A stretch of 64,000 nucleotides of DNA from Streptomyces physcomitrii (lineage in GTDB: Bacteria > Actinomycetota > Actinomycetes > Streptomycetales > Streptomycetaceae), in the NCBI RefSeq assembly GCF_012273655.1, contig NZ_JAAWWP010000002.1, positions 442,017-506,016 of the forward strand, in the 5' to 3' direction. Below the pieces are notes generated by a model. The model ran no database searches. It worked only from the letters and a program-made list of their open reading frames with translations, and had not been told where the DNA came from. Position numbers and translations under genes: made by a program. This document shows, piece by piece, positions 9,946 through 20,642 of this stretch; the stretch's first letter is position 1, and every line of letters begins with the position of its first letter.

Positions 9946-10090
9946 GGGGGCGTCGCCTCTTCGTCTCGGTACGGATCCGCGCGCACCCTGCGCGCGGCGC
10001 GGCCACCGCGGGCCGCAACCACCCATTGTGCACCGGCGCGCGGCGGTCCCGGCCGTCGGCGGGGCTCCGGGCCCCCGGCGCACGGCACGG

Positions 10091-10125
10091 GGAAGGCCGC
10101 GGCCCCCGAGGGACCGCGGCCTTCC
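10091..10125 (-). terminator. Hairpin between adk and map
   Basis: A perfect 12-bp inverted repeat (10091-10102 with 10114-10125, 11-nt loop) begins 18 nt after the adk stop. It probably terminates most secY-adk transcripts. Confidence 0.65.
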
Positions 10126-10142
10126 TCACAGCTGTGGCGCGG

Positions 10143-10808
10143 CTACTGCGCGGCGGTCTTCGCCGTCTGCAGGGCGTCCATCGCGCGCTTGGTGACCTCG
10201 TCCACCTTGCCGAGCGCGGGGATCGTGACGACCAGGCCCTGGGCCCGGTAGTAGTCGATGATCGGCTCGGTCTGCGTGTGGTAGACCTCCAGGCGCTTGC
10301 GGACGGTCTCCTCGCTGTCGTCCTCGCGCTGGTAGAGCTCGCCGCCGCAGACGTCGCAGACGCCGTCCTTCTTGGGCGCGCTGTACGTCACATGGAAGAC
10401 GTGCGCCGAGTCCTTGCGGCAGATGCGGCGGCCGGCGATGCGCTTGACCACCTCGTCCTCGGGGACCTCCAGGTCGAGCACCGCGTCCAGCCGCATGCTC
10501 GCGTCCCTCAGCGTCTCGTCGAGCGCCTCGGCCTGGGACACATTGCGCGGGAAGCCGTCGAGCAGGAAGCCGTTCTCCGCGTCCGGCTGGTCCATGCGGT
10601 CCTTGGCCATCCCGATGGTGACCTCGTCGGGCACCAGATTCCCGGCGTCCATATAGGCCTTGGCCTGCTTGCCCAGCTCCGTGCCCTGGCTGATGTTGGC
10701 GCGGAAGAGGTCGCCCGTGGAGATGTGCGGAATCGACAGGTTCTTGGCCAGGAACGCGGCCTGCGTTCCCTTACCGGCGCCAGGCGGCCCGACGAGGACG
10801 ATACGCAT
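10143..10808 (-). CDS. adk: Adenylate kinase
   Basis: Interconverts ATP + AMP and 2 ADP. The P-loop GPPGAGKGT is at residues 7-15, the AMP-binding STGDLFR follows, DGFPRN is near residue 84, and there is a long-form lid ([12 protein letters not shown] then [17 protein letters not shown]). The Cys/His/Cys/Cys pattern in the lid suggests a structural zinc site. The start ATG shares one base with the secY stop (TGATG), indicating translational coupling. At 221 aa it is normal. Confidence 0.97.
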   Translation of the reverse strand: MRIVLVGPPGAGKGTQAAFLAKNLSIPHISTGDLFRANISQGTELGKQAKAYMDAGNLVPDEVTIGMAKDRMDQPDAENGFLLDGFPRNVSQAEALDETLRDASMRLDAVLDLEVPEDEVVKRIAGRRICRKDSAHVFHVTYSAPKKDGVCDVCGGELYQREDDSEETVRKRLEVYHTQTEPIIDYYRAQGLVVTIPALGKVDEVTKRAMDALQTAKTAAQ

Positions 10809-12121
10809 CAGCGGAGGAACCCTTCGTAATTGCGCTGCTGGAGCTGGCTCTCGATCTGCTTCACCGTCTCGAGGCCGACACCCACGATGATGAGGATGCT
10901 GGTCCCGCCGAAGGGGAAGTTCTGGTTTGCCCCGAAACCAACCAACGCCATCGTCGGCACAAGAGCGATCAGGCCCAGATACAGCGAACCCGGCCAGGTG
11001 ATCCGGTTGAGTACGTAGCTCAGGTACTCAGCGGTCGGTCGGCCAGCCCGGATGCCCGGGATGAAGCCACCATACTTCTTCATGTTGTCCGCGACTTCCT
11101 CGGGGTTGAACGAGATCGCCACATAGAAGAAGGCGAAGAACACGATCAACAGGAAGTACATGGTGATGTAAATCGGGTGGTCGCCCTTGGTGAGGTTCTG
11201 CTCGATCCAGGACTTCCAGCCGGACTTGTCATCCGAGAACTGCGCGATGAGCGCCGGAATGTAGAGCAGCGACGAGGCGAAGATGACAGGAATCACACCC
11301 GCCTGGTTCACCTTGAGCGGGATGTACGTGGACGTACCCCCGTAGGACCGGCGGCCGATCATCCGCTTCGCGTACTGCACGGGGATGCGGCGCTGCGCCT
11401 GCTCGACGAAGACCACCAGGCCGACCATCACCAGGCCGACCAGGATCACGGTGCCGAACTCGATCCAGCCGCCGGCCAGGCTGCCCTGCTGCTTGATGGC
11501 CCACAGCGCGCTCGGGAAGGTCGCGGCGATCGAGATGAACATCAGGATGGACATGCCGTTGCCGATGCCGCGGTCGGTGATCAGCTCACCGAGCCACATG
11601 ACCATGGCCGTACCGGCGGTCATCGTGATGACCATGGTGACGGTGACGAAGATCGACTGGTCCGGGACGATGTCGCCGGCCACCGGGCAGCCCTGGAAGA
11701 GCGCGCCGCTGCGGGCGGTGGCCACCAGGCCGGTGCCCTGCAGGATGGCGAGCGCCACCGTCAGGTAGCGGGTGTACTGCGTGATCTTCGCGGTACCCGA
11801 CTGGCCTTCCTTCTTCAGGGCCTCCAGGCGCGGGATCACCACGGTCAGCAGCTGCAGAATGATGCTCGCCGTGATGTACGGCATGATGCCCAGCGCGAAG
11901 ATGGTGATCTGAAGCAGCGCGCCACCACTGAACATGTTGACCAGACCGAAGAGACCGCTGTTGCCTTCAGCGATGTCCATGCAGGTCTGGACGTTCTTGT
12001 AGTCGACACCGGGGATCGGGATATGCGTACCGACCCGGTAGATGACGATGATGGCCAGCGTGAAGAGCAGCTTCTTGCGCAGGTCGGGCGTCTTGAACGC
12101 CCGGGCGAACGCGGTGAGCAC
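10808..12121 (-). CDS. secY: Preprotein translocase subunit SecY
   Basis: Channel-forming subunit of the Sec translocon, with ten hydrophobic membrane segments. Conserved stretches include HIPIPGVDY after helix 1, [18 protein letters not shown] and GYRAGRPT-like [13 protein letters not shown] placed the start at the GTG 12121 ([17 protein letters not shown]), which has AGGAGG immediately upstream and gives the usual 437 aa; an upstream ATG at 12148 would add nine atypical residues. It is translationally coupled to adk. A strong hairpin separates it from rplO, so it is likely transcribed from its own promoter in 12122-12322. Confidence 0.97.
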   Translation of the reverse strand: MLTAFARAFKTPDLRKKLLFTLAIIVIYRVGTHIPIPGVDYKNVQTCMDIAEGNSGLFGLVNMFSGGALLQITIFALGIMPYITASIILQLLTVVIPRLEALKKEGQSGTAKITQYTRYLTVALAILQGTGLVATARSGALFQGCPVAGDIVPDQSIFVTVTMVITMTAGTAMVMWLGELITDRGIGNGMSILMFISIAATFPSALWAIKQQGSLAGGWIEFGTVILVGLVMVGLVVFVEQAQRRIPVQYAKRMIGRRSYGGTSTYIPLKVNQAGVIPVIFASSLLYIPALIAQFSDDKSGWKSWIEQNLTKGDHPIYITMYFLLIVFFAFFYVAISFNPEEVADNMKKYGGFIPGIRAGRPTAEYLSYVLNRITWPGSLYLGLIALVPTMALVGFGANQNFPFGGTSILIIVGVGLETVKQIESQLQQRNYEGFLR

Positions 12122-12322
12122 GGTGCCTCCTGCGACCCCCGCGCTCATGCGTCAGAGGTGACGGTCTTGAGGTTCGACGATTGGGTACAGCCGGTGTTGG
12201 GCGGACCCGCCCGCTCGACTCGCCTTTCGGGCAGGCCGATCGGGCAGGGGTGTGCACCCAACCCCTTATAGCAACAGCGCACGCAACCTTACCTGCGACT
12301 GTGCCCCCCTTGGAACGACCAA

Positions 12323-12354
12323 CCGGGGATACCCCTTATGTGGGGTATCCCCGG
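12323..12354 (-). terminator. Terminator between rplO and secY
   Basis: A perfect 13-bp GC-rich inverted repeat (12323-12335 with 12342-12354, 6-nt loop) starts 26 nt after the rplO stop. It marks the end of the spc-type unit. A TATAAG hexamer at 12266-12271 (minus strand) could be a -10 for secY, but I found no convincing -35. Confidence 0.75.
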
Positions 12355-12379
12355 TCGGGATCGCTCATGTCACTCGGGC

Positions 12380-12835
12380 TCAGACGAGCTCGGTGACGGT
12401 ACCGCCGGCGGCGGTGATCTTCTCCTTGGCGGAGCCGGAGACGGCGTCGACCGTCACCTGCAGCGCCACCGAGAGCTCGCCCTGGCCGAGGACCTTGACG
12501 AGGCTGTTCTTGCGGACCGCACCCTTGTCGACCAGGTCGGCAACGGTGACCTCGCCGCCCTCGGGGTAGAGGGAGGCGAGCTTGTCCAGGTTCACGACCT
12601 GGTACTCGGTCTTGAACGGGTTCTTGAAGCCCTTGAGCTTCGGGAGACGCATGTGGAGGGGCATCTGGCCACCCTCGAAGCGCTCCGGAACCTGGTAACG
12701 GGCCTTGGTGCCCTTGGTGCCACGACCGGCCGTCTTACCCTTCGAGGCCTCACCGCGACCGACACGGGTCTTCGCGGTCTTGGCTCCGGGGGCGGGACGG
12801 AGGTTGTGGATCTTGAGCGGGTTCTGCTCCGCCAT
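12380..12835 (-). CDS. rplO: 50S ribosomal protein L15
   Basis: Late-assembly large-subunit protein of 151 aa. It has the Gly/Lys/Arg-rich N-terminus ([31 protein letters not shown]) that threads into rRNA and a C-terminal globular part ending [16 protein letters not shown]. It starts 2 nt after the rpmD stop at the end of the spc-type operon. Confidence 0.97.
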   Translation of the reverse strand: MAEQNPLKIHNLRPAPGAKTAKTRVGRGEASKGKTAGRGTKGTKARYQVPERFEGGQMPLHMRLPKLKGFKNPFKTEYQVVNLDKLASLYPEGGEVTVADLVDKGAVRKNSLVKVLGQGELSVALQVTVDAVSGSAKEKITAAGGTVTELV

Positions 12836-12837
12836 GA

Positions 12838-13020
12838 TCAGTCGACCTCCTCGACCGTCACGAGGTGGCGGACGTGGCGCACCATGCCGCGGAACTCGGG
12901 GCGGTCCTCCTTGACGACCACGTCGTTGACCCTCTTCAGGCCAAGCGAACGCAGCGTTTCACGGTGGTTCTGCTTGCTGCCGATGTACGACTTCGTCTGC
13001 GTGATCTTGAGGCGGGCCAT
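12838..13020 (-). CDS. rpmD: 50S ribosomal protein L30
   Basis: A 60-aa protein beginning [21 protein letters not shown], with the family core [17 protein letters not shown] and no C-terminal extension. Its ATG shares one base with the rpsE stop (TAATG), a sign of coupled translation. Confidence 0.96.
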   Translation of the reverse strand: MARLKITQTKSYIGSKQNHRETLRSLGLKRVNDVVVKEDRPEFRGMVRHVRHLVTVEEVD

Positions 13021-13628
13021 TACGCAGCACCCGCTCCCGCACGCGCACGCAGCAGGGCCGCGGGGGCGACGTCCTCGAGGGGCAGACCGCGGCGGGCCGC
13101 GATCTCCTCGGGACGCTGCAGGCCCTTGAGGGCCGCCACGGTGGCGTGCACGATGTTGATCGCGTTGGACGAGCCGAGCGACTTCGACAGGATGTCGTGC
13201 ACACCGGCGCACTCGAGCACGGCACGCACCGGGCCACCGGCGATGACGCCGGTACCGGGGGAAGCAGGCTTGAGCAGGACGACGCCCGCGGCCTTCTCGC
13301 CCGTGATCGGGTGCGGGATGGTGCCCTGGATACGGGGGACCTTGAAGAAGTGCTTCTTGGCCTCCTCCACACCCTTGGCGATGGCGGCCGGCACCTCCTT
13401 GGCCTTGCCGTAACCGACACCCACGGTGCCGTCACCGTCGCCCACCACGACCAGCGCGGTGAAGCTGAAGCGACGACCACCCTTCACAACCTTGGCGACG
13501 CGGTTGATCGCGACAACGCGCTCAACGTACGCGGTCTTCTCGGCGGCAGCAGCGCCGCCGTCACGGCCCTTCCGGTCCCGCCGCTCGCCGCCACCGGCAC
13601 CGCTGCCGCGGCGCTGGGGTCCAGCCAT
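13020..13628 (-). CDS. rpsE: 30S ribosomal protein S5
   Basis: Small-subunit protein involved in decoding accuracy and helicase activity at mRNA entry. It has 202 aa. A Gly/Arg-rich N-terminal extension (~30 residues) precedes the double-stranded-RNA-binding domain ([23 protein letters not shown]) and the C-terminal domain ([23 protein letters not shown]). The C-terminal tail is Ala/Arg-rich. It lies between rplR and rpmD. Confidence 0.97.
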   Translation of the reverse strand: MAGPQRRGSGAGGGERRDRKGRDGGAAAAEKTAYVERVVAINRVAKVVKGGRRFSFTALVVVGDGDGTVGVGYGKAKEVPAAIAKGVEEAKKHFFKVPRIQGTIPHPITGEKAAGVVLLKPASPGTGVIAGGPVRAVLECAGVHDILSKSLGSSNAINIVHATVAALKGLQRPEEIAARRGLPLEDVAPAALLRARAGAGAA

Positions 13629-13692
13629 TGGAATTACCTCTCTCTGTTTCCGCTAGCTACGCAGCAACAAAAGTCGCTGCTGCGACGGGGGC

Positions 13693-14076
13693 TCAGAACT
13701 TGAGCCCGGCTTCGCGGGCGGCGTCCGCCAGGGCGGCGATGCGCCCCGCGTACTGGTTGCCACCGCGGTCGAATACGACGGCCTCGACACCCGCGGCCTT
13801 GGCGCGCTCGGCGACGAGCGCGCCGACCTTGCCGGCCTGCGCGGACTTGTCGTCCTCGCCGCTGCGGATCGACGTGTCCAGGGTCGACGCCGACGCCAGG
13901 GTGTGACCCTTGATGTCGTCGATGACCTGGGCCACGATGTGGCGGTTCGAGCGCGTCACGACGAGGCGCGGACGCTCGGCCGTACCCGAGATCCTCTTGC
14001 GGATGCGGATGTGGCGGCGCTTGATGGCAGCGCCCTTGTAGGCCTTGCCCTTGGCGATCTTCACACCGTATGCCAT
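13693..14076 (-). CDS. rplR: 50S ribosomal protein L18
   Basis: 5S rRNA-binding protein of 127 aa. The conserved [24 protein letters not shown] segment and the C-terminal [26 protein letters not shown] are both present. It starts 3 nt after the rplF stop. Confidence 0.97.
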   Translation of the reverse strand: MAYGVKIAKGKAYKGAAIKRRHIRIRKRISGTAERPRLVVTRSNRHIVAQVIDDIKGHTLASASTLDTSIRSGEDDKSAQAGKVGALVAERAKAAGVEAVVFDRGGNQYAGRIAALADAAREAGLKF

Positions 14077-14079
14077 GGC

Positions 14080-14619
14080 TTACTTACCCGCCTTTCCGAC
14101 CTTGCGGCGGATGACTTCGCCCTCGTACTTGACGCCCTTGGCCTTGTACGGGTCGGGCTTGCGCAGCTTGCGGATGTTGGCCGCAACCTCGCCGACCTTC
14201 TGCTTGTCGATGCCCTCGACCGAGAGCTTGGTCGGGGACTCCACCTTGAAGGTGATGCCCTCCGGGGCCTCGACCAGGATCGGGTGGCTGTAGCCCAGCG
14301 AGAACTCCAGGTTGGAGCCCTTCGCGAGGACGCGGTAGCCGACACCGCTGATCTCGAGCTTCTTCACGTATCCCTGGGTCACACCGGTGATCATGTTCGC
14401 CACCAGCGTGCGGGACAGGCCGTGCAGGGCCTTGTTCTGACGCTCGTCGTTGGGGCGGGTGACGTTGAGAACGCCGTCCTCACCCTTGGCGATGCCGATC
14501 GGCTGCACGATCGTGTGGGAGAGGGAGCCCTTGGGACCCTTCACACTCACGGTGCTGCCGTCGATGGTGACGTCCACGCCGGTGGGAACCGGGATGGGGA
14601 GCTTGCCGATGCGCGACAT
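14080..14619 (-). CDS. rplF: 50S ribosomal protein L6
   Basis: Large-subunit protein near the factor-binding site. It has 179 aa with the duplicated L6 fold: [21 protein letters not shown] at the start and the C-terminal signature [27 protein letters not shown]. It is 20 nt downstream of rpsH in the spc operon. Confidence 0.97.
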   Translation of the reverse strand: MSRIGKLPIPVPTGVDVTIDGSTVSVKGPKGSLSHTIVQPIGIAKGEDGVLNVTRPNDERQNKALHGLSRTLVANMITGVTQGYVKKLEISGVGYRVLAKGSNLEFSLGYSHPILVEAPEGITFKVESPTKLSVEGIDKQKVGEVAANIRKLRKPDPYKAKGVKYEGEVIRRKVGKAGK

Positions 14620-14639
14620 TGCTATTCCTCCGTTCCCGA

Positions 14640-15038
14640 TTACCAGACGTAGGCGAGGACTTCCCCGCCCACACCCTTCTTGCCTGCCTGCTTGTCGGTG
14701 AGCAGACCGTGCGACGTGGAGATGATGGCCACGCCCAGGCCGCCGAGCACCTTCGGCAGGTTGGTGGACTTCGCGTACACCCGGAGACCGGGCTTGGAGA
14801 TCCGCTTGATGCCCGCGATGGAGCGCTCACGGTTGGGGCCGAACTTCAGCTCCAGGACGAGGTTCTTGCCGACCTCGGCGTCCTCGACCTTCCAGCCCGT
14901 GATGAAGCCCTCCTGCTGGAGGATCTCCGCGATGTGCGACTTGATCTTGCTGTGCGGCATACCCACGGTGTCGTGGTACGCCGAGTTCGCGTTACGCAGA
15001 CGAGTCAGCATGTCCGCGATCGGATCAGTCATGGTCAT
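14640..15038 (-). CDS. rpsH: 30S ribosomal protein S8
   Basis: Central-domain 16S rRNA-binding protein of 132 aa, starting [18 protein letters not shown] and ending [26 protein letters not shown]. In E. coli S8 is the repressor of the spc operon; no equivalent site was identified here. A 232-nt gap precedes it; the gap contains a GCGGGC/GCCCGC mini-hairpin (15151-15166) and no gene that I can see. Confidence 0.97.
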   Translation of the reverse strand: MTMTDPIADMLTRLRNANSAYHDTVGMPHSKIKSHIAEILQQEGFITGWKVEDAEVGKNLVLELKFGPNRERSIAGIKRISKPGLRVYAKSTNLPKVLGGLGVAIISTSHGLLTDKQAGKKGVGGEVLAYVW

Positions 15039-15270
15039 GAATTGGCCTTCGGCCTCTCTCGCCGGGGTTTCCTGTATGCGCCATCCCTCTCCCCGCTCAT
15101 GGGCGGGACGGGTGCGGCGCGGGGACCTACGGCGTAGTAAGCGTTGACTTGCGGGCAGGAGCCCGCGGACGGGCGGCAGAGGCCCAACCCCCCAAGCCTA
15201 GGGCATGCGGGGAGGGCCTTCTGCCAGACCCTTTGCTTACCGAGAGCTTCCGGTGATCCCTGAAGGGGAT

Positions 15271-15456
15271 TTACCAGGAGCTCTTGGTCACGCCCGGCAG
15301 TTCACCGCGGTGAGCCATCTCACGAAGGCAGACGCGGCACAGGCCGAACTTGCGGTACACGGAGTGCGGGCGGCCACAGCGCTGGCAGCGGGTGTAGGCA
15401 CGCACACCGAACTTGGGCTTACGAGCAGCCTTGGCAATCAGAGCCTTCTTCGCCAT
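15271..15456 (-). CDS. rpsZ: 30S ribosomal protein S14 type Z (zinc-binding)
   Basis: A 61-aa short S14 with both CxxC pairs of its zinc site (CQRCGRPHS and CRVC). It is therefore the zinc-dependent form; long zinc-free S14 paralogues, where present, lie elsewhere in Streptomyces genomes. The ATG at 15456 ([15 protein letters not shown]) is used rather than the ATG three codons upstream, matching the family start. Confidence 0.96.
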   Translation of the reverse strand: MAKKALIAKAARKPKFGVRAYTRCQRCGRPHSVYRKFGLCRVCLREMAHRGELPGVTKSSW

Positions 15457-15461
15457 CTCGC

Positions 15462-16022
15462 TCACGCCTCCTTGAACGGGAAGCCGAGGTGACGAAGGAG
15501 CGCGCGGCCCTCAGCGTCGTTGGTCGCCGTGGTGACCACGGTGATGTCCATACCCCGGACGCGGTCGATCTTGTCCTGGTCGATCTCGTGGAACATGACC
15601 TGCTCCGTGAGACCGAAGGTGTAGTTGCCACGGCCGTCGAACTGCTTGGGGGACAGACCGCGGAAGTCGCGGATGCGCGGGAGCGCCAGCGACAGGGTGC
15701 GGTCCAGGAACTCCCACATGCGGTCGCCACGGAGCGTGACGTGGGCACCGATCGGCTGGCCCTCGCGCAGCTTGAACTGCGCGATGGACTTACGGGCCTT
15801 GGTGACGGCCGGCTTCTGACCGGTGATCGTGGTGAGGTCCTTGATGGCGCCCTCGATCAGCTTGGAGTCGCGGGCGGCGTCGCCCACACCCATGTTGACC
15901 ACGATCTTGACGAGGCCCGGAACCTGCATGACGTTCTCGTACGAGAACTCCTCACGCAGCTTGCCGGCGATTTCCTCGCGGTACTTGAGCTTCAGGCGGG
16001 GGGAAGTGGTGGTGGCAGTCAT
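15462..16022 (-). CDS. rplE: 50S ribosomal protein L5
   Basis: 5S rRNA- and P-tRNA-contacting protein of 186 aa. Motifs include [35 protein letters not shown], and [27 protein letters not shown]. Its ATG shares one base with the rplX stop. Confidence 0.97.
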   Translation of the reverse strand: MTATTTSPRLKLKYREEIAGKLREEFSYENVMQVPGLVKIVVNMGVGDAARDSKLIEGAIKDLTTITGQKPAVTKARKSIAQFKLREGQPIGAHVTLRGDRMWEFLDRTLSLALPRIRDFRGLSPKQFDGRGNYTFGLTEQVMFHEIDQDKIDRVRGMDITVVTTATNDAEGRALLRHLGFPFKEA

Positions 16023-16345
16023 CAGATGTCCTCACCGGTCCGCTTGGCAACGCGGATCTTGTTGCCGTCCTCGTCGAAGCGGTAGCCGACGCGGCTGACG
16101 ACCTTGTTGCCGTCCTTCTCCACGACCAGCTGCACGTTGGAGACGTGCACAGGCGCCTCGGTGGTCACGATGCCGCCGGCCTGCGAGCCGGAGGCGGTGG
16201 GACCGGCCTTGGTGTGCTTCTTGACCCGGTTGACACCCTCGACCAGGACGCGCTCCTCGCGCGGGAAAGCGGCAATGACCTTGCCCTGCTTGCCCTTGTC
16301 CTTACCGGTGATGACCTGGACCAGGTCGCCCTTCTTGATCTTCAT
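16022..16345 (-). CDS. rplX: 50S ribosomal protein L24
   Basis: Assembly-initiator protein of 107 aa with an N-terminal KOW motif ([21 protein letters not shown]) and [11 protein letters not shown]. It starts 2 nt after the rplN stop and overlaps rplE by one base. Confidence 0.97.
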   Translation of the reverse strand: MKIKKGDLVQVITGKDKGKQGKVIAAFPREERVLVEGVNRVKKHTKAGPTASGSQAGGIVTTEAPVHVSNVQLVVEKDGNKVVSRVGYRFDEDGNKIRVAKRTGEDI

Positions 16346-16347
16346 GC

Positions 16348-16716
16348 TTACAGCACCTCCGGCGCGAGCGAGATGATCTTCATGAACTTCTTCTCGCGCA
16401 GCTCACGGCCGACCGGGCCGAAGATACGGGTGCCGCGAGGGTCGCCGTCGTTCTTGAGAATGACGGCGGCGTTCTCGTCGAAGCGGATGTACGAGCCGTC
16501 GGGACGGCGGCGCTCCTTGACGGTGCGAACGATGACCGCCTTGACGACGTCACCCTTCTTCACGTTGCCACCGGGGATCGCGTCCTTGACGGTGGCGACG
16601 ATGACGTCACCGATGCCCGCGTAGCGGCGACCGGAACCACCGAGAACACGGATGGTGAGGATTTCCTTCGCACCCGTGTTGTCGGCGACACGCAGTCGCG
16701 ACTCCTGCTGGATCAC
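16348..16716 (-). CDS. rplN: 50S ribosomal protein L14
   Basis: Large-subunit protein at the intersubunit bridge, 122 aa. The GTG start at 16716 gives the invariant [18 protein letters not shown] beginning and has AGGAG 6-7 nt upstream, so upstream in-frame starts were rejected. The C-terminus [16 protein letters not shown] is canonical. A 154-nt gap with a hairpin separates it from rpsQ. Confidence 0.97.
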   Translation of the reverse strand: MIQQESRLRVADNTGAKEILTIRVLGGSGRRYAGIGDVIVATVKDAIPGGNVKKGDVVKAVIVRTVKERRRPDGSYIRFDENAAVILKNDGDPRGTRIFGPVGRELREKKFMKIISLAPEVL

Positions 16717-16745
16717 GTCTATCTCCTGAATGTCTGCCGGTTCCC

Positions 16746-16778
16746 GGCGAGAAGCGCGAATGCCTCGCGCCTCTCGCC
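16746..16778 (-). terminator. Hairpin between rpsQ and rplN
   Basis: Inverted repeat GGCGAGAAGCGCGA (16746-16759) with TCGCGCCTCTCGCC (16765-16778), one mismatch, lies in the middle of the operon ~30 nt before rplN. No U-run follows, so it is more likely a processing site or attenuator than a full terminator. Confidence 0.4.
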
Positions 16779-16870
16779 GAGCCTGGCGGAACGAACCCGA
16801 GGGAAACCCCTCAGGCAATTTTTCGAATCAAGAACTCCGGGCCGGTTCCGATGCGGGAACCGGCGGGGAA

Positions 16871-17179
16871 TTACTTGGCCTTCTCGAGGATCTCGACGAT
16901 GCGCCAGCGCTTCGTCGCGGACAGCGGCCGGGTCTCCATGAGGAGGACGCGGTCGCCGACGCCCGCAGCGTTCTGCTCGTCGTGCGCCTTGAGCTTGTTC
17001 GTACGGCGGATGACCTTGCCGTACAGCGCGTGCTTCACCCGGTCCTCGACGGCGACGACGACGGTCTTGTCCATCTTGTCGCTGACGACCAGGCCCTCAC
17101 GGGTCTTGCGGAAACCGCGCGCGGTCTTCCCCGCGGCGGAGCCGCTGTTGGATTCAGTAGTCACGTTGCTCTCGCTCAT
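16871..17179 (-). CDS. rpsQ: 30S ribosomal protein S17
   Basis: Primary 16S-binding OB-fold protein. The 102 aa include an N-terminal Ser/Thr/Asn-rich extension (~20 residues), then [23 protein letters not shown] and [19 protein letters not shown]. Its ATG overlaps the rpmC stop by one base. Confidence 0.97.
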   Translation of the reverse strand: MSESNVTTESNSGSAAGKTARGFRKTREGLVVSDKMDKTVVVAVEDRVKHALYGKVIRRTNKLKAHDEQNAAGVGDRVLLMETRPLSATKRWRIVEILEKAK

Positions 17180-17403
17180 CAGGCGCTCTCCACCGTCTCG
17201 ATGCCCAGCTCGCGCTCACGCATGAGGGTGTAGATCCGCGCGATGTCCTTGCGGACGGCCTTGAGCCGGCCGTGGTTCTCGAGCTGTCCGGTCGCCGCCT
17301 GGAAGCGGAGGTTGAACAGCTCTTCCTTGGCCTCGCGAAGCTTCGCCAGAAGCTCCTCGTTGCCCAGCTCGCGCAGCTCGGACGCCTTGGTACCGGCCGA
17401 CAT
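17179..17403 (-). CDS. rpmC: 50S ribosomal protein L29
   Basis: A 74-aa helical protein near the tunnel exit ([22 protein letters not shown] ... [13 protein letters not shown]). Its ATG at 17403 overlaps the rplP stop by one base (TGATG); a GTG one codon upstream is possible but less likely. Confidence 0.96.
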   Translation of the reverse strand: MSAGTKASELRELGNEELLAKLREAKEELFNLRFQAATGQLENHGRLKAVRKDIARIYTLMRERELGIETVESA

Positions 17404-17822
17404 CACGCTTCACCTGCCTCGCGCCGGACAATGCGGCACTTCATCGGAAGCTTGTGAGCAGCGCGGGTAAGCGCCTCACGCGCAATCTTCTCGTTCGGGT
17501 AGGACAGTTCGAACATCACCCGTCCCGGGTGAACGTTCGCGACCCACCACTCCGGCGAACCCTTACCGGAACCCATGCGGGTCTCGGCGGGCTTCTTCGT
17601 CAGCGGGCGGTCCGGGTAGATGTTGATCCAGACCTTGCCGCCACGCTTGATGTGACGGGTCATGGCGATACGCGCGGCCTCGATCTGACGGTTCGTCACA
17701 TAGGCCGGGGTCACCGCCTGAATACCGTACTCACCGAACGCAACCGTCGTACCGCCCTTGGCCTGACCACGGCGCTTCGGGTGGTGCTGCTTGCGGTGCT
17801 TGACCCTGCGGGGGATCAGCAT
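17403..17822 (-). CDS. rplP: 50S ribosomal protein L16
   Basis: Late-assembly protein at the A-site tRNA elbow, 139 aa. Its start, [24 protein letters not shown], and [23 protein letters not shown] are diagnostic. It lies 5 nt after the rpsC stop. Confidence 0.97.
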   Translation of the reverse strand: MLIPRRVKHRKQHHPKRRGQAKGGTTVAFGEYGIQAVTPAYVTNRQIEAARIAMTRHIKRGGKVWINIYPDRPLTKKPAETRMGSGKGSPEWWVANVHPGRVMFELSYPNEKIAREALTRAAHKLPMKCRIVRREAGEA

Positions 17823-17827
17823 TTCGG

Positions 17828-18667
17828 TCAGGCCTCCGTTCCGCCGCTAGAAGGGGTGGCGGCCTCAGCGGCGGCGGGAGCCTCGGCCTTGGGGGCCTCG
17901 GCGGCCGGAGCCGACTGCTGGGGCTTGCGGCCGCGTCCGCCACGCTCGCCACCGCGGCCACCGCGGGCCGGGCGGTCGCTGCCGCCGCGGGCCGGACGGT
18001 TGCCGGCACGGGCCGCGGCGTTCTCGGCGCGGACCTCGGCGATGTTCTTGACGTCGCCCTTGTAGATCCAGACCTTCACGCCGATGCGGCCGAAGGTGGT
18101 CTTGGCCTCGAAGAAGCCGTAGTCGACGTTCGCGCGGAGCGTGTGCAGGGGCACGCGGCCCTCGCGGTAGAACTCCGAGCGGGACATCTCGGCGCCGCCG
18201 AGACGGCCGCCGCACTGGATCTTGATGCCCTTGGCGCCGGCCTTCATCGCCGTCTGCATGCTCTTGCGCATGGCACGGCGGAAGGAGACGCGGGAGGACA
18301 GCTGCTCGGCAACGGCCTGGGCGACCAGCTGGGCATCGGTCTCGGGGTTCTTGACCTCGAGGATGTTCAGCTGGACCTGCTTGCCGGTGAGCTTCTCGAG
18401 GTCACCGCGGATGCGGTCGGCCTCGGCGCCGCGGCGGCCGATGACGATGCCCGGGCGGGCGGTGTGGATGTCCACGCGGACGCGGTCACGGGTGCGCTCG
18501 ATCTCCACCTTGGAGATGCCGGCGCGCTCCATGCCGGACGTCATCATCCGGCGGATGGCGACGTCTTCCTTGACGTAGTCCTTGTAGAGCTTGTCGGCGT
18601 ACCAGCGCGACTTGAAGTCGGTGGTGACACCGAGCCGGAACCCGTGCGGGTTTACCTTCTGGCCCAT
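17828..18667 (-). CDS. rpsC: 30S ribosomal protein S3
   Basis: mRNA-entry protein with a KH domain ([25 protein letters not shown]). The ATG at 18667 gives [22 protein letters not shown] and a 279-aa product. The C-terminal ~65 residues are a streptomycete-type disordered Gly/Arg/Ala extension ([16 protein letters not shown], then [11 protein letters not shown]). The start shares one base with the rplV stop. Confidence 0.97.
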   Translation of the reverse strand: MGQKVNPHGFRLGVTTDFKSRWYADKLYKDYVKEDVAIRRMMTSGMERAGISKVEIERTRDRVRVDIHTARPGIVIGRRGAEADRIRGDLEKLTGKQVQLNILEVKNPETDAQLVAQAVAEQLSSRVSFRRAMRKSMQTAMKAGAKGIKIQCGGRLGGAEMSRSEFYREGRVPLHTLRANVDYGFFEAKTTFGRIGVKVWIYKGDVKNIAEVRAENAAARAGNRPARGGSDRPARGGRGGERGGRGRKPQQSAPAAEAPKAEAPAAAEAATPSSGGTEA

Positions 18668-19014
18668 TACCGGGTTCCTTCCTTGCTGCTGACGACCACG
18701 GTGATGTGGCTGGTCCGCTTGCGGATCCGGTAGGCGCGGCCCTGGGCGCGCGGCCGGAACCGCTTCAGGGTCGGGCCCTCGTCGACGTACGCCTCGGAGA
18801 TGAAGAGGCTGTCGGCGTCGGTGTGGTCGTAGTTGTGCGCGGCGTTGGCGATGGCGCTGTCCAGCACCTTGCCGACCGGCACGCTCGCGGCCTGCGGGGC
18901 GAAACGCAGGACCGCCTGAGCCTCCGTGGCGTCCATGCCACGGATGAGGTCCACCACGCGGCGGGCCTTCATGGGCGTGACGCGGATGAACCGCGCCTGG
19001 GCCCTGGCTTCCAT
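18667..19014 (-). CDS. rplV: 50S ribosomal protein L22
   Basis: Exit-tunnel protein whose beta-hairpin lines the peptide channel. From the ATG at 19014 ([19 protein letters not shown]) it is 115 aa, the common length in Streptomyces, with GGGAC just upstream. An in-frame ATG at 19038 ([10 protein letters not shown]...) would add eight residues and cannot be excluded. The C-terminus [17 protein letters not shown] is canonical. Confidence 0.94.
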   Translation of the reverse strand: MEARAQARFIRVTPMKARRVVDLIRGMDATEAQAVLRFAPQAASVPVGKVLDSAIANAAHNYDHTDADSLFISEAYVDEGPTLKRFRPRAQGRAYRIRKRTSHITVVVSSKEGTR

Positions 19015-19056
19015 GGTTGTCCCTTCGGTGTTTGTCATGATCGTTTCCACCCCGCC

Positions 19057-19338
19057 TTAGCGGCGCTTCGACTTCCGGTCGTCCTTGACGTGGCCGCGGA
19101 AGGTGCGAGTCGGCGAGAACTCGCCGAGCTTGTGGCCGACCATCGACTCGGTGACGAACACCGGGATGTGGGTCTTGCCGTTGTGCACCGCGATCGTGTG
19201 GCCGAGCATGGCCGGGATGATCATCGAGCGACGGGACCAGGTCTTGATGACGTTCTTGGAACCGGCTTCGTTCTGGGCGTCCACCTTCTTGATCAGGTGG
19301 TCGTCGACGAAGGGCCCCTTCTTGAGACTGCGCGGCAT
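19057..19338 (-). CDS. rpsS: 30S ribosomal protein S19
   Basis: Head protein bound to S13, 93 aa. [19 protein letters not shown], the [21 protein letters not shown] core and the [14 protein letters not shown] signature are all present. It lies 12 nt after rplB. Confidence 0.97.
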   Translation of the reverse strand: MPRSLKKGPFVDDHLIKKVDAQNEAGSKNVIKTWSRRSMIIPAMLGHTIAVHNGKTHIPVFVTESMVGHKLGEFSPTRTFRGHVKDDRKSKRR

Positions 19339-19350
19339 CTGAACCCGCTC

Positions 19351-20187
19351 CTAGCGCTTCTTGTTCGTCTTGCGGCGGCGGACGATGTACTTGTTGCTCG
19401 CCTTCTTGGGAGAACGCGTACGACCCTCCTTCTGACCCCACGGGCTGACCGGGTGGCGACCACCGGAGGTCTTGCCCTCACCACCACCGTGCGGGTGGTC
19501 AACCGGGTTCATCGCCACACCGCGGACGGTCGGGCGGACACCGAGCCAGCGCTTGCGGCCGGCCTTGCCCCAGTTGATGTTCGACTGCTCGGCGTTGCCG
19601 ACCTCGCCGACGGTGGCGCGGCAGCGCACGTCGACCAGGCGGATCTCACCGGACGGCATACGGAGGTGCGCCATCGCGCCCTCCTTGGCGAGCAGCTGCA
19701 CCGAGGCACCGGCCGAGCGCGCGAACTTGGCGCCGCCGCCGGGGCGGAGCTCGATCGCGTGCAGGGTCGTACCGACCGGGATGTTGCGGAGCGCCAGGTT
19801 GTTGCCCGGCTTGATGTCGGCGCCCGGGCCGTTCTCGACGCGGTCGCCCTGCCCGAGGCCGCGCGGCGCGAGGATGTAGCGCTTCTCGCCGTCGGCGTAG
19901 TGCAGCAGCGCGATGCGCGCGGTGCGGTTGGGGTCGTACTCGATGTGCGCGACCTTCGCCGGCACGCCGTCCTTGTCGTGACGACGGAAGTCGATCACGC
20001 GGTAGGCGCGCTTGTGTCCGCCACCCTGGTGGCGAACGGTCACACGACCGGTGTTGTTACGGCCGCCCTTGCTGTGCAGCGGGCGGACCAGCGACTTCTC
20101 CGGCGTGGACCGCGTGACCTCGACGAAGTCGGCGACGCTGGAGCCACGACGGCCCGGAGTCGTCGGCTTGTACTTGCGGATACCCAT
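19351..20187 (-). CDS. rplB: 50S ribosomal protein L2
   Basis: Conserved peptidyl-transferase-centre protein of 278 aa. The histidine-bearing loop [14 protein letters not shown] and the N-terminal [14 protein letters not shown] are intact. It lies between rplW and rpsS in the S10 operon. Confidence 0.98.
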   Translation of the reverse strand: MGIRKYKPTTPGRRGSSVADFVEVTRSTPEKSLVRPLHSKGGRNNTGRVTVRHQGGGHKRAYRVIDFRRHDKDGVPAKVAHIEYDPNRTARIALLHYADGEKRYILAPRGLGQGDRVENGPGADIKPGNNLALRNIPVGTTLHAIELRPGGGAKFARSAGASVQLLAKEGAMAHLRMPSGEIRLVDVRCRATVGEVGNAEQSNINWGKAGRKRWLGVRPTVRGVAMNPVDHPHGGGEGKTSGGRHPVSPWGQKEGRTRSPKKASNKYIVRRRKTNKKR

Positions 20188-20225
20188 TTCTCAGTCCTCG
20201 TCCGATATCGGACCAGGGCGCTCCG

Positions 20226-20642
20226 TTAGGAGGCCTGGCCGAAGATGTCGATACGGTCGCCCTCGGCGAGGGTCACGATCGCGCGCTTGCTGTCGGCACG
20301 CTTGCCGAAGCCGGTGCGGGTCCGCTTGCGCTTGCCCTGGCGGTTGATCGTGTTGACCCCGGTGACCTTGACCGAGAAGACCGCCTGGACGGCCTCCTTG
20401 ATCTGGGTCTTGTTGGCACGCGGGTCCACGACGAAGGTGTACTTGCCCTCGTCGAGCAGCGCGTAGCTCTTCTCGGAGACGACCGGCTTGAGCAGCACGT
20501 CACGGGGGTCCGTGAAGCTCTTGCTCAGCGGCGTCTCGACGGTGTTCTTGCCCTCGGTGGCGTGGCGCTTCGCCTTGGCGACGCGCGCGGCCTTCGCGGC
20601 CTTGGCGGCCTTGGGCGCAATGCTCGGGTGACGCGTAGCCAT
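20226..20642 (-). CDS. rplW: 50S ribosomal protein L23
   Basis: Tunnel-exit docking protein for trigger factor and SRP. Its 138 aa exceed the usual ~100 because of a ~40-residue Ala/Lys-rich N-terminal extension ([17 protein letters not shown]). The conserved body starts at [26 protein letters not shown]. Its ATG overlaps the rplD stop by one base. Confidence 0.96.
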   Translation of the reverse strand: MATRHPSIAPKAAKAAKAARVAKAKRHATEGKNTVETPLSKSFTDPRDVLLKPVVSEKSYALLDEGKYTFVVDPRANKTQIKEAVQAVFSVKVTGVNTINRQGKRKRTRTGFGKRADSKRAIVTLAEGDRIDIFGQAS

